Below are positions 53,457-61,802 of a stretch of DNA of 64,000 nt, in pieces. The number at the start of each line of letters is the position of its first letter. Position 1 is the first letter of the stretch. Below the pieces are notes generated by a model, which did no database searches, was not told where the DNA came from, and worked only from the letters and a program-made list of their open reading frames with translations. The stretch comes from JACCTH01 sp963761985 (lineage in GTDB: Bacteria; Actinomycetota; Acidimicrobiia; Spongiisociales; ZC4RG35): positions 197,100 to 261,099 of the forward strand of contig CAVXIT010000010.1 of the NCBI GenBank assembly GCA_963761985.1, in the 5' to 3' direction. The translations under genes and the position numbers were made by a program.

Positions 53457-56400
53457 CTAGGAAGCTGCGGGTGCCGCGTCGGAAGGGGGCCACATCTTCT
53501 CGAGAAAACCGATCATCCCCGCGACCGGATCCCCCGGCGGAGTGGGGATGAACAACACGCCGTCGCGCACGATTGCCTGTGGCGCCAGTCGTTCCAGTCT
53601 CACCTCCTGGCTGGCCGTGAGCGACACGGGCGCCATCCGGACCTCCCGGCGCAACGTCACGACCTCGGTCAGTCCCACTCGTAGGGCCTCGACGCGGAGA
53701 CGGGCAATGTCGAGCAGGGCGCGTGCCGCAGGCGGCAAAGGCCCGAAGCGATCAACCCACTCGCTCCCCGCCTCCTCCACTTCCGCCTGGGACTCGGCCA
53801 TCGCCAGGCGGCGATAGGCCTCGAGCCGGATCGATTGATCGGCGAGATATTCGTCCGGAAGGTGCGCGTCGACCGGCAACTCGATGCGCACTTCTTTGGT
53901 CTCGATCGGCGGTGTCGTCTGTCCTTCGAGCTTCTGCACGGCTTCAGCCACAAGTTCGGCATAGAGGTCGAAGCCGACTGCCGCAATGTGGCCCGACTGC
54001 ACCTCGCCGAGAATCGAGCCGGCCCCACGAATCTCGAGATCCTTCAGAGCGAGATGGAATCCCGACCCAAGGTCCGTCGCTTCACCGATGGCCTCTAGCC
54101 GCCGATGAGCCTCCTCGGTCAGAACCTGGTTGGCGGGATGGAATAGGTAGGCGTAGGCGCGCTGGCTCGAGCGGCCAACTCTTCCCCGCAACTGGTAGAG
54201 CTGGGCCAAACCGAGAAGATCTGCCCGTTCGACGATCAGTGTGTTGACCTGGGGAAGGTCGAGGCCCGACTCGATGATGGTGGTGGCAACCATGACGTCG
54301 GACTCACGGTTCCAGAAATCGAGCATGACCTGCTCGAGCTGACCTTCCGACATCTGCCCGTGAGCCACGACATAGCGAGCGTCGGGCACGAGGCTCTGCA
54401 ACTGGCGCAATGCCCGGTCGATGGAGTGCACCCGGTTGTGGACGTAGAACACTTGCCCGTCGCGGAGCAGTTCGCGCCGAATCGCTGCGGCGATGGTTTG
54501 GGAGTCCTGGGGGCCGACATAGGTGAGGATCGGGTGACGGTCTTCCGGCGCCGTGCGGATGTGGCTGACGTCACGGATTCCGGTCAAAGCCATCTCCAAC
54601 GTGCGCGGAATCGGAGTTGCCGTCAACGTGAGCACATCGACACCGATCTTGAGGCTGCGCAACTTGTCCTTCGCTGACACTCCGAAGCGCTGCTCCTCAT
54701 CCACAACCACCAATCCAAGGCTTTTCCAACGCACGTCTTCGGATAGAAGTCGGTGGGTGCCGATGACCACATCAACTTCGCCGGTGGCGATGCCGGCAAC
54801 TACCCGATCCTGCTGGCGGTTGGTAAGGAACCGTGAGAGGACTTCGACCCGAATGGGGAAGGGAGCAAAACGATCCGAGAACGTCTGGTGGTGTTGCTGG
54901 GCCAGGAGGGTTGTCGGACAGAGGACGGCCACTTGCTTTCCTGCCCCGACCGCTTTGAAAGCGGCGCGGATCGCCACCTCGGTCTTGCCGAATCCGACAT
55001 CACCGAAAACCAGGCGATCCATCGGGCCCGGGTCTTCCATGTCGCGTTTGACGTCGCCAATCGCCACAAGCTGGTCAGGGGTTTCCTCGTAGGGAAAGGC
55101 CGACTCCATCTCTCTCTGCCAGGGAGTGTCCGCCGGGAACGAATAGCCCTTCGCCCGCGCGCGGGCCCGGTGCAGGCGAACCACCTGCTCCGCGACAACC
55201 GCCACCGCTTTCCGCACCCGGTCCTTGGTCTCGGTCCAATCCCGGCCCCCCATCCGCGAGACCCTGGGCACCTCGCCACCGGTGTATTTGCGAACCGCCG
55301 CCAGCTGATCGGTCGGCACGTAGAGACGGTCTTCGCTGGCATAACCGATGACCAAGTAATCCCGTTCGATTCCGGCCATGGTGCGGGTAACCAGTCCCTC
55401 GAAACGCCCGATCCCATGACGTGAATGAACCACGAAATCGCCCTCGGTGAGATCGGCATAGTTCACCCCGGCCTCGGCTCGTCGACGGCCGGTGCGATGT
55501 GCTCGTCTCCGTCCGGCGATCTCTTGCTCACCGAGGACGGCAACGCCAAGTGAAGGGGCGACGAAGCCGCGATGAATCCCGGTAGCGATGACGGGCACCG
55601 TCACCCCCTCTTCGCCGAGCACTGTCGACACTCGATCTGCTGCGGATTGGCCGTCCATGGCGATGACAACCTCGACCTTCTCGCGCTGCAGCCGTGCGAT
55701 TGCAGTCGCGACCGATCGAGGATCACCCGGAGTCGCTTCCAACCCTCTGACCGCGAGCGCCTGATCGTCGGGACTAGCCGGGATCGCCGGCATCTCGAGG
55801 AACTCACCTTCGAGTGGGAGAAAGAGCGAGGGATGAGTTCCTTCGGCGATACCCCACGAGGAGGACAGGGCGGAGGCAAGGTCGTCTTCCTCCTTGACCA
55901 GCTCGCTGGCGCGTTCCCGACTCTTTGTTGGATCGATCAACACGAGGCGCGAACTAGCGGCGGCATCGAGCAACGACCGCGGCTCTGCCACCCAAGGCAT
56001 CCACGACTCCATTCCCGAAAAGATCTGACCCTCGGCCAGGCGGTCCCACGTCGACGCGGCCGCGGGCATCGTCCGCACCAACTCTTGGGCCTGAGCGCGG
56101 ACGAACTCGCCCGGTCGGAACTCGCGGGCGGGATACGCCCGCAGTTCCTCGACGGGCTCGGTCGACCGCTGGGTGGAGACCGAAAAGTTCCGGAGGTCCT
56201 CCACGGTGTCGCCGAATAGATCGATTCGAACTGGGTCGTCGCCCTGGGCCGGGAAAACGTCGATGATGCCCCCACGCAGCGCGAACTCGGCTCTGGATTC
56301 CACACGGTCGGTTCGCTCGTATCCAAGAGCGGCTAGCTCCATGGCCAAATCGGATACCGCGACGTCTTCTCCCCTCTTTACGACGACCGGCCACGGGTTG

Positions 56401-56753
56401 GAAGGGCTGAGTCGCTGCACCGCCGCCCGCACCGACGCCACGATCACGCCGGGCGCTTCTCGCTCGATCAGGGTCAACCCCTCACAGCGGTGCGCCATCG
56501 TCGCCAGGTTGGGTGACACGTGCTCGAAGGGGAGCGTTTCCCAAGCCGGGATCAGGTAGGAGGGAGTAAAGAGTGAAACATCGTCCACTAACTCTTCCGC
56601 CTCGCGCTCCGACGGAACGATCGCTACTACCGGTCCCCGCTCGGCGAGCGCGGCTAGGGCGAATGAACGAGCGCCCGCGGAGACGGCCCACCGCGTGGTG
56701 GGTAGAGATTGGCCGCGCCAGCGGTCAACGAGGTAAGAGAGGGAAGACGCCAA
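53457..56753 (-). CDS. mfd: Transcription-repair coupling factor
   Basis: 1098 residues. Removes RNA polymerase stalled at lesions and recruits UvrA. UvrB-homology module (RGGIIDVFPAQGDDPVRIDL then FGDTVEDLRNFSVSTQRS), RNAP-interaction Tudor-like domain (DLTEGDFVVHSRHGIGRFEG), RecG-like translocase with Walker A DVGFGKTEVAIRAAFKAVGA, VVVDEEQRFGVSAKDKLRSL, LTLTATPIPRTLEMALTGIR, QVNTLIVERADLLGLAQLYQ then LRGRVGRSSQRAYAYLFHPA, and a C-terminal TRCF domain. No ATG or GTG lies near the homology start; TTG 56753 is the best candidate and leaves 36 bp to the divergent DinB-like gene. Confidence 0.96.
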   Translation of the reverse strand: MASSLSYLVDRWRGQSLPTTRWAVSAGARSFALAALAERGPVVAIVPSEREAEELVDDVSLFTPSYLIPAWETLPFEHVSPNLATMAHRCEGLTLIEREAPGVIVASVRAAVQRLSPSNPWPVVVKRGEDVAVSDLAMELAALGYERTDRVESRAEFALRGGIIDVFPAQGDDPVRIDLFGDTVEDLRNFSVSTQRSTEPVEELRAYPAREFRPGEFVRAQAQELVRTMPAAASTWDRLAEGQIFSGMESWMPWVAEPRSLLDAAASSRLVLIDPTKSRERASELVKEEDDLASALSSSWGIAEGTHPSLFLPLEGEFLEMPAIPASPDDQALAVRGLEATPGDPRSVATAIARLQREKVEVVIAMDGQSAADRVSTVLGEEGVTVPVIATGIHRGFVAPSLGVAVLGEQEIAGRRRAHRTGRRRAEAGVNYADLTEGDFVVHSRHGIGRFEGLVTRTMAGIERDYLVIGYASEDRLYVPTDQLAAVRKYTGGEVPRVSRMGGRDWTETKDRVRKAVAVVAEQVVRLHRARARAKGYSFPADTPWQREMESAFPYEETPDQLVAIGDVKRDMEDPGPMDRLVFGDVGFGKTEVAIRAAFKAVGAGKQVAVLCPTTLLAQQHHQTFSDRFAPFPIRVEVLSRFLTNRQQDRVVAGIATGEVDVVIGTHRLLSEDVRWKSLGLVVVDEEQRFGVSAKDKLRSLKIGVDVLTLTATPIPRTLEMALTGIRDVSHIRTAPEDRHPILTYVGPQDSQTIAAAIRRELLRDGQVFYVHNRVHSIDRALRQLQSLVPDARYVVAHGQMSEGQLEQVMLDFWNRESDVMVATTIIESGLDLPQVNTLIVERADLLGLAQLYQLRGRVGRSSQRAYAYLFHPANQVLTEEAHRRLEAIGEATDLGSGFHLALKDLEIRGAGSILGEVQSGHIAAVGFDLYAELVAEAVQKLEGQTTPPIETKEVRIELPVDAHLPDEYLADQSIRLEAYRRLAMAESQAEVEEAGSEWVDRFGPLPPAARALLDIARLRVEALRVGLTEVVTLRREVRMAPVSLTASQEVRLERLAPQAIVRDGVLFIPTPPGDPVAGMIGFLEKMWPPSDAAPAAS

Positions 56754-56777
56754 CGACGGAATCGATGGTATTCGCGG

Positions 56778-56783
56778 TAGCCT
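56778..56783 (+). promoter_or_regulatory. Putative -10 element of the DinB-like gene
   Basis: TAGCCT exactly 6 nt before ATG 56790, inside the 36-bp gap to the divergent mfd start; leaderless-type. Confidence 0.4.
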
Positions 56784-56789
56784 CTTCCG

Positions 56790-57287
56790 ATGTCGGTTGC
56801 CCTCGTCTCCCAGCTCCAATTCGCCCGTTCGGAGTTTCGGCGCGGACTGTGGGATGTGCCCGAGGAGGACGGAGCGGTGCGGATCGGGCCGACCAACTCG
56901 ATCTCCTGGATGGTCGGGCATCTCGCCTGGCAGGAGGAGCGGTACTGGCTACGACGGGCTCGCGGGACGATCCTGATCCACCGCCTCGATGAGGAGTTTG
57001 CTTATGGCAAGCCGGCCAGCACTCCGGCGTTGAGCGAGGTTTGGGAGATGTGGGATCAGGTGGTCGTGGCTGCCGACGAGTGGCTGGTTGATTTGGACAT
57101 CGAGCGGCTCAATCAGCCGCTGGCCGAGGGCTTCAGCAATGTTGGCACGTTTCTCTACCGCAATATTTATCACTACTGGTATCACCTCGGGGAGGCGATG
57201 GCGGTCCGCCAGGCGCTCGGGCATACGGCGCTACCCGATTTTGTCGGGGACATCGACGAGGAAGCGCCCTGGCGACCTGAACAGTGA
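56790..57287 (+). CDS. DinB-like four-helix protein
   Basis: 165 residues. DinB/YfiT-type bundle: VALVSQLQFARSEFRRGLWD at the N terminus, ISWMVGHLAWQEERYW with a metal-type His, and YRNIYHYWYHLGEAMAVRQA with further His residues. Members are metal-dependent thiol or other transferases; the substrate is unknown. Head-to-head with mfd, tail-to-tail with corA (16 nt). Confidence 0.82.
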   Translation: MSVALVSQLQFARSEFRRGLWDVPEEDGAVRIGPTNSISWMVGHLAWQEERYWLRRARGTILIHRLDEEFAYGKPASTPALSEVWEMWDQVVVAADEWLVDLDIERLNQPLAEGFSNVGTFLYRNIYHYWYHLGEAMAVRQALGHTALPDFVGDIDEEAPWRPEQ

Positions 57288-57303
57288 GGGCCGGTCGTCG
57301 CCT

Positions 57304-58318
57304 TTAAACCCATTTCCTTTTCCTGGCGACAAAAAGTGTGGCAATGGCCAACGCTGCCATGATCCCCAGGGTTACTCCAAACATCCATGGTTTTTCGAAC
57401 AGGCCGATCTTGAAGTTCATACCCATGATTCCGGCTACCACCACCGCGGGGAGCAGCAGATACCGAGACCAGGGTGAGCCGCTTCATGATCTCGTTTGTG
57501 GCATGGGACGTCTGCGTCATGAAGATGTCGAATGAGCCGGCAATCATCTCCCGAGTGCTTGCAACCGCACCGAGGGCGCGGTCGAGGCGTTTCTCCAGAC
57601 GCGCATAGATCTCGGCGGACTCAGATCCTATGAGCGCCTCGGATTCGGGGTGACTCAAGAGGCTGAACACGTCTCGATGAGGTCCCAAAGCACGCCGTAG
57701 GGCGGTGACCCTTCTTCGCATTTCGAGCATGCGCTCGAGGAGGGCGGGACGGTTGCGGGTCGGCTTGAGAAGTTCCTCGTCGAGCCGGTCGATCTCCATC
57801 TGCAATCCCTCGATCACGTCGAAGTATCCGCTTAATTGCCACTCGAGCACCACTGACAGAAATGCGGGGCCGTCGAGACGGCCGAGGTGCGTTTCGCCTT
57901 CGAGAGGCTCATTGAACTTATCGGCGAGGTCCAGCTTTCCCTCATGGAGCGTGACGATCCAGTTCTTTGAGACGAGGCAGTGCAAACCGACGGGTTCAAA
58001 TCCGTCCTCGACCTGCCGAACTACGAGAACATTCAGTTGCAAGAAGTCGCTCTGGCGCACCAAGGTCGGCCGATCTCCGGGCGCAATCGACCCTCTGTCC
58101 CCTTCATCGACCGAGAGTTCATCCCACAGCCGGTCAAGCTGTCCGGCCACGCTGAGGTCGACGTCGACCCACATGATCTGTTCGTCGCCCAATTTCGAGG
58201 GAACGAAATCGGCGACGTTCGAAGGCGCATCTTCCCCATCGACGTCATAGAGCCAGACTCGATATCCAGCGTCGGCTGGCGAGTCGAAATTAGCTTCCTG
58301 ATCGATTCCGCTTTTTAT
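57304..58318 (-). CDS. corA: CorA-type magnesium/cobalt channel, one frameshift
   Basis: About 338 residues. Large cytoplasmic funnel (IMWVDVDLSVAGQLDRLWDE, LVSKNWIVTLHEGKLDLADK, LSVVLEWQLSGYFDVIEGLQ then MEIDRLDEELLKPTRNRPAL) and stalk helix (TSHATNEIMKRLTLVS). A one-base insertion near 57468 shifts the frame; beyond it TM1 and the signature AGIMGMNFKIGLF, then TM2 GVTLGIMAALAIATLFVARK, end at TAA 57304. Start uncertain: AAGGGGG is followed 4 nt later by ATA at 58318; the only canonical codon upstream is TTG 58366. Preceded by a 31-codon ORF and a hairpin. Confidence 0.85.
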
Positions 58319-58368
58319 GGTGCCCCCTTGGCGGAACCCTAAATACCCGCAGCCGCCCGGGCACAAAC

Positions 58369-58423
58369 GCGAAAACCTGGGCCTAACCCACCGTAATTAG
58401 GGGGTTTCCGACCCAGGTTTCGC
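58369..58423 (-). terminator. Long hairpin between the 31-codon ORF and corA
   Basis: Arms GCGAAAACCTGGG (58369-58381) and CCCAGGTTTCGC (58412-58423) pair over 12 bp with one bulged A; an inner CCTAA/TTAGG pair extends it. In the corA direction it is followed by GTTTGTG rather than a long T-run, so it may be a weak terminator, an attenuator or a leader structure. Confidence 0.5.
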
Positions 58424-58434
58424 TGAATTTTGAG

Positions 58435-58530
58435 TTAGAGGCGCTGGTGCTCGCGGCTGTCGACTCCGAAGGCTGCGCCGACCAGAGCCAGGACGGTGGC
58501 GATGACGAGAAGTATGAATATCTGTTCCAT
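58435..58530 (-). CDS. 31-residue single-pass membrane peptide
   Basis: Too short for routine gene calling. MEQIFILLVIATVLALVGAA then FGVDSREHQRL: one hydrophobic helix from residue 4 to about 22 with a charged C-terminal tail. It has a convincing promoter (-35 TGGACA, 17 bp, -10 GATAAT) placed so that transcription starts near the A of the ATG. It is divergent from the LysR gene and precedes a hairpin and corA in the same direction. It could be a small membrane regulator or a leader peptide for corA; no homologue recognised. Confidence 0.6.
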   Translation of the reverse strand: MEQIFILLVIATVLALVGAAFGVDSREHQRL

Positions 58531-58536
58531 GAGTGA

Positions 58537-58565
58537 ATTATCGGTGATCCGATCGTTCATGTCCA
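58537..58565 (-). promoter_or_regulatory. Promoter of the 31-codon ORF (-35 TGGACA, -10 GATAAT)
   Basis: On the minus strand TGGACA (58565-58560), exactly 17 bp, GATAAT (58542-58537), then 6 nt to ATG 58530. Both hexamers are one mismatch from consensus. Confidence 0.65.
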
Positions 58566-58579
58566 TTAACAAATCGGAT
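58547..58579. promoter_or_regulatory. Candidate LysR operator: ATCCGAT - 19 bp - ATCGGAT
   Basis: A 7-bp inverted repeat (58547-58553 and 58573-58579) flanks the two back-to-back -35 elements of the LysR gene and the 31-codon ORF. Autoregulation by the LysR protein is a reasonable inference. Confidence 0.45.
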
Positions 58580-58595
58580 AGATTCCTGGTAGTAT
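58566..58595 (+). promoter_or_regulatory. Promoter of the LysR gene (-35 TTAACA, -10 TAGTAT)
   Basis: TTAACA (58566-58571), 18 bp, TAGTAT (58590-58595), then 9 nt to ATG 58605. Its -35 abuts the -35 of the divergent promoter. Confidence 0.55.
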
Positions 58596-58604
58596 CTCTT
58601 AACG

Positions 58605-59519
58605 ATGATCGATCCCAAACGCCTTCGCTTTCTCCGCGAGGTGGCTGAGCGCGGCACCGTTACCGCTGCCGCCGACGCCCTCGCCTACACCCCCTCCGCC
58701 ATCTCCCAGCAGCTCTCGGTCCTAGAAGAGGAAGTAGGAGCGAAATTGCTCGAGCGCCAAGGACGCAACGTGGTGCTCACGCCCGCTGGAGAGGTGCTGC
58801 TCTCGCACGCCCCGGCCATCTTCGATGCTCTCGAGCGCGCTAACACCGCCGTCGCCGAGGCGAGCGGAGAGGTTTCGGGACGGGTGATGGTGGGCGCGCT
58901 TCAGAGCGTGATGGCAGTGCTCATCCCCGATGCTTTTCGCAACATCGCCGATGAGTATCCCCAGATCGATCTCGGCTTGATAGAGCTCGGCGACAACGAA
59001 GCTCCGCGGGAACTTCGCCTTGGCAACCTCGACATCGCCATCGACCAGCGCTATCGACACGTCCCCCACCGCCGACACGAGGAACTCCGGCGCACGGTCC
59101 TGCTCGAGGAACCGCTCTACCTCGTGGTGGCGAAGGATTCGCCGATCAAGCGACTTGCCCAAGCGAGCGATGCGCTGTGGGTCGGACCATCACCGGCTTC
59201 CGACTGCGGCAGAGCGGCCCATTCGATCTGTCGCTCCGACGGTTTCGAGCCCACCATGAAGTTCGAATCCGACGACTTCGGGGTCGCTTTACAACTCGTC
59301 GAAGCGATGGGAGCGGTGGCGATCCTTCCGGAGTTAGCCCTCTACCGAGCGGGAGATGCGTTGCGCTACATCAAGGTAGATGGAACCCGCCAGATCGTTT
59401 CGCTGACCCGGCGCGAAGGGGAAAAGCGAGCCGCGGTGGCGGCCGTCTCCCACCATCTGCAATTGGCAGCCGGGCGCTATCTCGAAAACGTCGGAAGGCG
59501 AACCGCCGCCACGGCTTGA
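58605..59519 (+). CDS. LysR-family transcriptional regulator
   Basis: 304 residues. N-terminal winged helix: RLRFLREVAERGTVTAAADA then LAYTPSAISQQLSVLEEEVG and KLLERQGRNVVLTPAGEVLL. Substrate-binding domain: VMVGALQSVMAVLIPDAFRN, LDIAIDQRYRHVP, LYLVVAKDSPIKRL, VEAMGAVAILPELALYRAG. Effector unknown. Divergent from the 31-codon ORF/corA unit, the usual target arrangement for LysR proteins; the CDF transporter gene 20 nt downstream may be co-transcribed. Confidence 0.93.
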   Translation: MIDPKRLRFLREVAERGTVTAAADALAYTPSAISQQLSVLEEEVGAKLLERQGRNVVLTPAGEVLLSHAPAIFDALERANTAVAEASGEVSGRVMVGALQSVMAVLIPDAFRNIADEYPQIDLGLIELGDNEAPRELRLGNLDIAIDQRYRHVPHRRHEELRRTVLLEEPLYLVVAKDSPIKRLAQASDALWVGPSPASDCGRAAHSICRSDGFEPTMKFESDDFGVALQLVEAMGAVAILPELALYRAGDALRYIKVDGTRQIVSLTRREGEKRAAVAAVSHHLQLAAGRYLENVGRRTAATA

Positions 59520-59539
59520 GTGTGCCAATCTGATCCCTT

Positions 59540-60463
59540 ATGCAGGAGGGATCGAAAAAGGCGATCATCGCCGCGTTTTTCGCCAACCTCGGCATCGCCA
59601 TCGCCAAGCTGGTCGGATTCTTCGTGACTCGCTCCGCCGGTCTTCTGGCGGAAGCTGGCCACTCGCTGGCCGACACCAGCAACCAGGCGCTTCTGCTGCT
59701 CGGCGGCCGCCGGGCGGCTAGAAAAGCCGACGAAGACCATCCCTTTGGTTTTGGACGCGAACGCTACTTCTGGGCGTTCGTCGTGGCCCTGGTCCTCTTC
59801 AGCATGGGCGGTCTCTTTGCGCTCTATGAGGGGATCCAAAAGCTGATCGATCCCCACGAGACCGAGAACCTCCCGGTGGCGATCGGAATCCTGGTGGTGG
59901 CGATCGGGCTCGAGACCTTCTCGTTGCGCACCGCCGTGCGCGAAGCCAACCATGTCAAGCCCAAAGAAATGGGTTGGTGGGAATTCGTTCGCACTTCTAA
60001 GTCCCCCGAGCTTCCGGTGGTTCTGCTCGAGGACATCGGCGCCGAGATCGGCCTGTTTCTGGCCCTGTTCGGAGTCTCCCTCGCCGCCATCACCCACGAC
60101 GCCCGCTGGGACGCGATCGGCTCCATCGCCATCGGGGTCCTGCTGATCGTGATCGGCATCGTCCTCGCGATCGAAACCAAAGGGCTGCTGCTTGGGGAAC
60201 GCGCCGGGACCGCCGCGGAGAATGCGATTCGAAGCGCGATCACGGGTCATCCTGCGGTCCGCAATTTGATTCATCTCCGCACCCAGCACATCGGGCCCGA
60301 TGAGCTCCTCGTCGCAGCCAAGATCGAGTTTGCCAACGAGTTCGACATTCCTCGTCTGGCAGACGAGGTCAATCAGGTGGAAGCGGCGATCCGTGCCGCC
60401 GAACCGATGGCTCGCTTGATCTACCTGGAGCCGGACCTGTTCCGATCGGGGGGAGGCACGTAG
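59540..60463 (+). CDS. Cation diffusion facilitator (SLC30A9-like)
   Basis: 307 residues, six helices expected. TM2 HxxxD motif in LLAEAGHSLADTSNQALLLL, HPFGFGRERYFWAFVVALVL, RTSKSPELPVVLLEDIGAEI with Glu-Asp replacing the second HxxxD, then SIAIGVLLIVIGIVLAIETK and a cytoplasmic domain (HIGPDELLVAAKIEF). That ED pattern is typical of the SLC30A9/ZnT9-like branch. Exports or exchanges divalent metals, probably Zn/Co/Mn. Its end overlaps the convergent thioesterase gene by 43 nt. Confidence 0.88.
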   Translation: MQEGSKKAIIAAFFANLGIAIAKLVGFFVTRSAGLLAEAGHSLADTSNQALLLLGGRRAARKADEDHPFGFGRERYFWAFVVALVLFSMGGLFALYEGIQKLIDPHETENLPVAIGILVVAIGLETFSLRTAVREANHVKPKEMGWWEFVRTSKSPELPVVLLEDIGAEIGLFLALFGVSLAAITHDARWDAIGSIAIGVLLIVIGIVLAIETKGLLLGERAGTAAENAIRSAITGHPAVRNLIHLRTQHIGPDELLVAAKIEFANEFDIPRLADEVNQVEAAIRAAEPMARLIYLEPDLFRSGGGT

Positions 60464-60882
60464 CTTCCATGCGCCTGGGCGACCAAGCGGTCGCGGGCTC
60501 CGTCGACCCACAGATCGACCTGGCCGTAAAGACGCGACCGGCCCACTTTCAACAGTTCAGCGCGCGCCAGTACATCGCTGCCTAGTGCTGGTCTGAGAAA
60601 GGCGATCGAAAGATCGGAGGTCACCGCCATCGGCTCGAGACCAAGAACCGTGAAGCATGCGAACCAAAGCGCGACGTCGGCCAGTCCGAAAAGCGTCGGA
60701 CCGGGCACGTAGCCGCCGGGGCGCAATGCATCAGCTCGATAGGTCCACCGCGCCACCGCCCACCCTTCGCCGAATTCCTCGCACCGAAATCCGATGGCGT
60801 GGGCGGACGGAAACCCCTCGGCGACTAGCTGGTTGACGTCGTCGACAGTGAAGCTCAGATCTTTCCTTCCAGACGAGCCCAA
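60421..60882 (-). CDS. PaaI-like hotdog thioesterase
   Basis: 153 residues from TTG 60882, or 145 from a CTG at 60858 that overlaps the epimerase stop (CTGA). Hotdog fold: IGFRCEEFGEGWAVARWTYR, LRPGGYVPGPTLFGLADVAL, MAVTSDLSIAFLRPALGSDV then LARAELLKVGRSRLYGQVDL. The usual Asn/Asp of the PaaI active site aligns with the GPTLFGLADVALW stretch. Acyl-CoA hydrolysis is expected. Confidence 0.82.
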   Translation of the reverse strand: MGSSGRKDLSFTVDDVNQLVAEGFPSAHAIGFRCEEFGEGWAVARWTYRADALRPGGYVPGPTLFGLADVALWFACFTVLGLEPMAVTSDLSIAFLRPALGSDVLARAELLKVGRSRLYGQVDLWVDGARDRLVAQAHGSYVPPPDRNRSGSR

Positions 60883-61802
60883 TCGAGCAGGCGGCGGAAG
60901 GTGAGGTCAGCAGAGGTGTAGACGAGTCCGAGCTCGCGGGTCGCCTTCGTGCCGTCATACACGTGGCCGTGAAGCAGGGTCCGAACAGACTCCGCACAGA
61001 TCGGGGCATCCTTGCCCAACAAACGAAACATTCCTCCGCCGATTGTTCCCGCCAGCTTGGCAACTAGTGGCGGAAGGTATCGCACGCTGACGTCTCGCCC
61101 GGTGACCTCCTCGATGATTCGCACGACCTCTGATAGCGCCATCGAGAACGAGTTGAGGACATAGCGCTGTCCGCTTTCTCCCTTGGCGGCGGCGAGAAGA
61201 TGACCTCGGGCGCAGTCGTCGATGTCGACGATCGAGAGCCGGGTTTCGACCAGCGTCCGCAAGCGCCCGGCCATGACCCCAAGCAACAGCTTTCCGGTTC
61301 CGGTAGCTCGCCCCGGACCTTGAACCGAGGATGGATTCACCACCACCACATCCTGGCGACCAGCAACCGCGAGCACTTCCTGTTCGGCCTGCCACTTCGA
61401 AAGGGCGTAGGCGCTGTGCCATTCCCCGCTGGGGATCGAGGTCTCGTCACCAATCTCACCTTCTCTCTCGCCGAGGGTCGCAGCCGAGGAGGTGTGAACG
61501 AGTCGCCCTTCGCTCGCGGCCTTAACGACCAGCCGGGTCCCTTCGACATTGACCCGAGTCATCCGGGCGGGATTGCGGCTGCACATTTGATTGACTCCTG
61601 CCACGTGATAGACGGTGTCGACTCCGGCAAAGCAACGCTCGAGCGACTTCCGATCGAGAACGTCACCCAGCACCGGTTCGACGTCGGCCGGCAAGGTCGC
61701 TTCTGCCCGAACGAGAGCTCGCACCGACTGCCCTTCGGCGAGGAGGTGACGGAGGATTGCTCCTCCGACAATCCCGGTCGCCCCGGTGATAGCCACCGTC
61801 AC
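60855..61802 (-). CDS. NAD-dependent epimerase/dehydratase (extended SDR)
   Basis: 315 residues from GTG 61802, which overlaps the pgsA stop (GTGA). Rossmann motif VAITGATGIVGGAILRHLLA, DVLDRKSLERCFAGVDTVYH, LVHTSSAATLGEREGEIGDE, active-site YxxxK in SAYALSKWQAEQEVL, VVVNPSSVQGPGRATGTGKL. Resembles dihydroflavonol-4-reductase-like or sterol-dehydrogenase-like extended SDRs; the substrate is unknown. Confidence 0.88.
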   Translation of the reverse strand: MTVAITGATGIVGGAILRHLLAEGQSVRALVRAEATLPADVEPVLGDVLDRKSLERCFAGVDTVYHVAGVNQMCSRNPARMTRVNVEGTRLVVKAASEGRLVHTSSAATLGEREGEIGDETSIPSGEWHSAYALSKWQAEQEVLAVAGRQDVVVVNPSSVQGPGRATGTGKLLLGVMAGRLRTLVETRLSIVDIDDCARGHLLAAAKGESGQRYVLNSFSMALSEVVRIIEEVTGRDVSVRYLPPLVAKLAGTIGGGMFRLLGKDAPICAESVRTLLHGHVYDGTKATRELGLVYTSADLTFRRLLDWARLEGKI

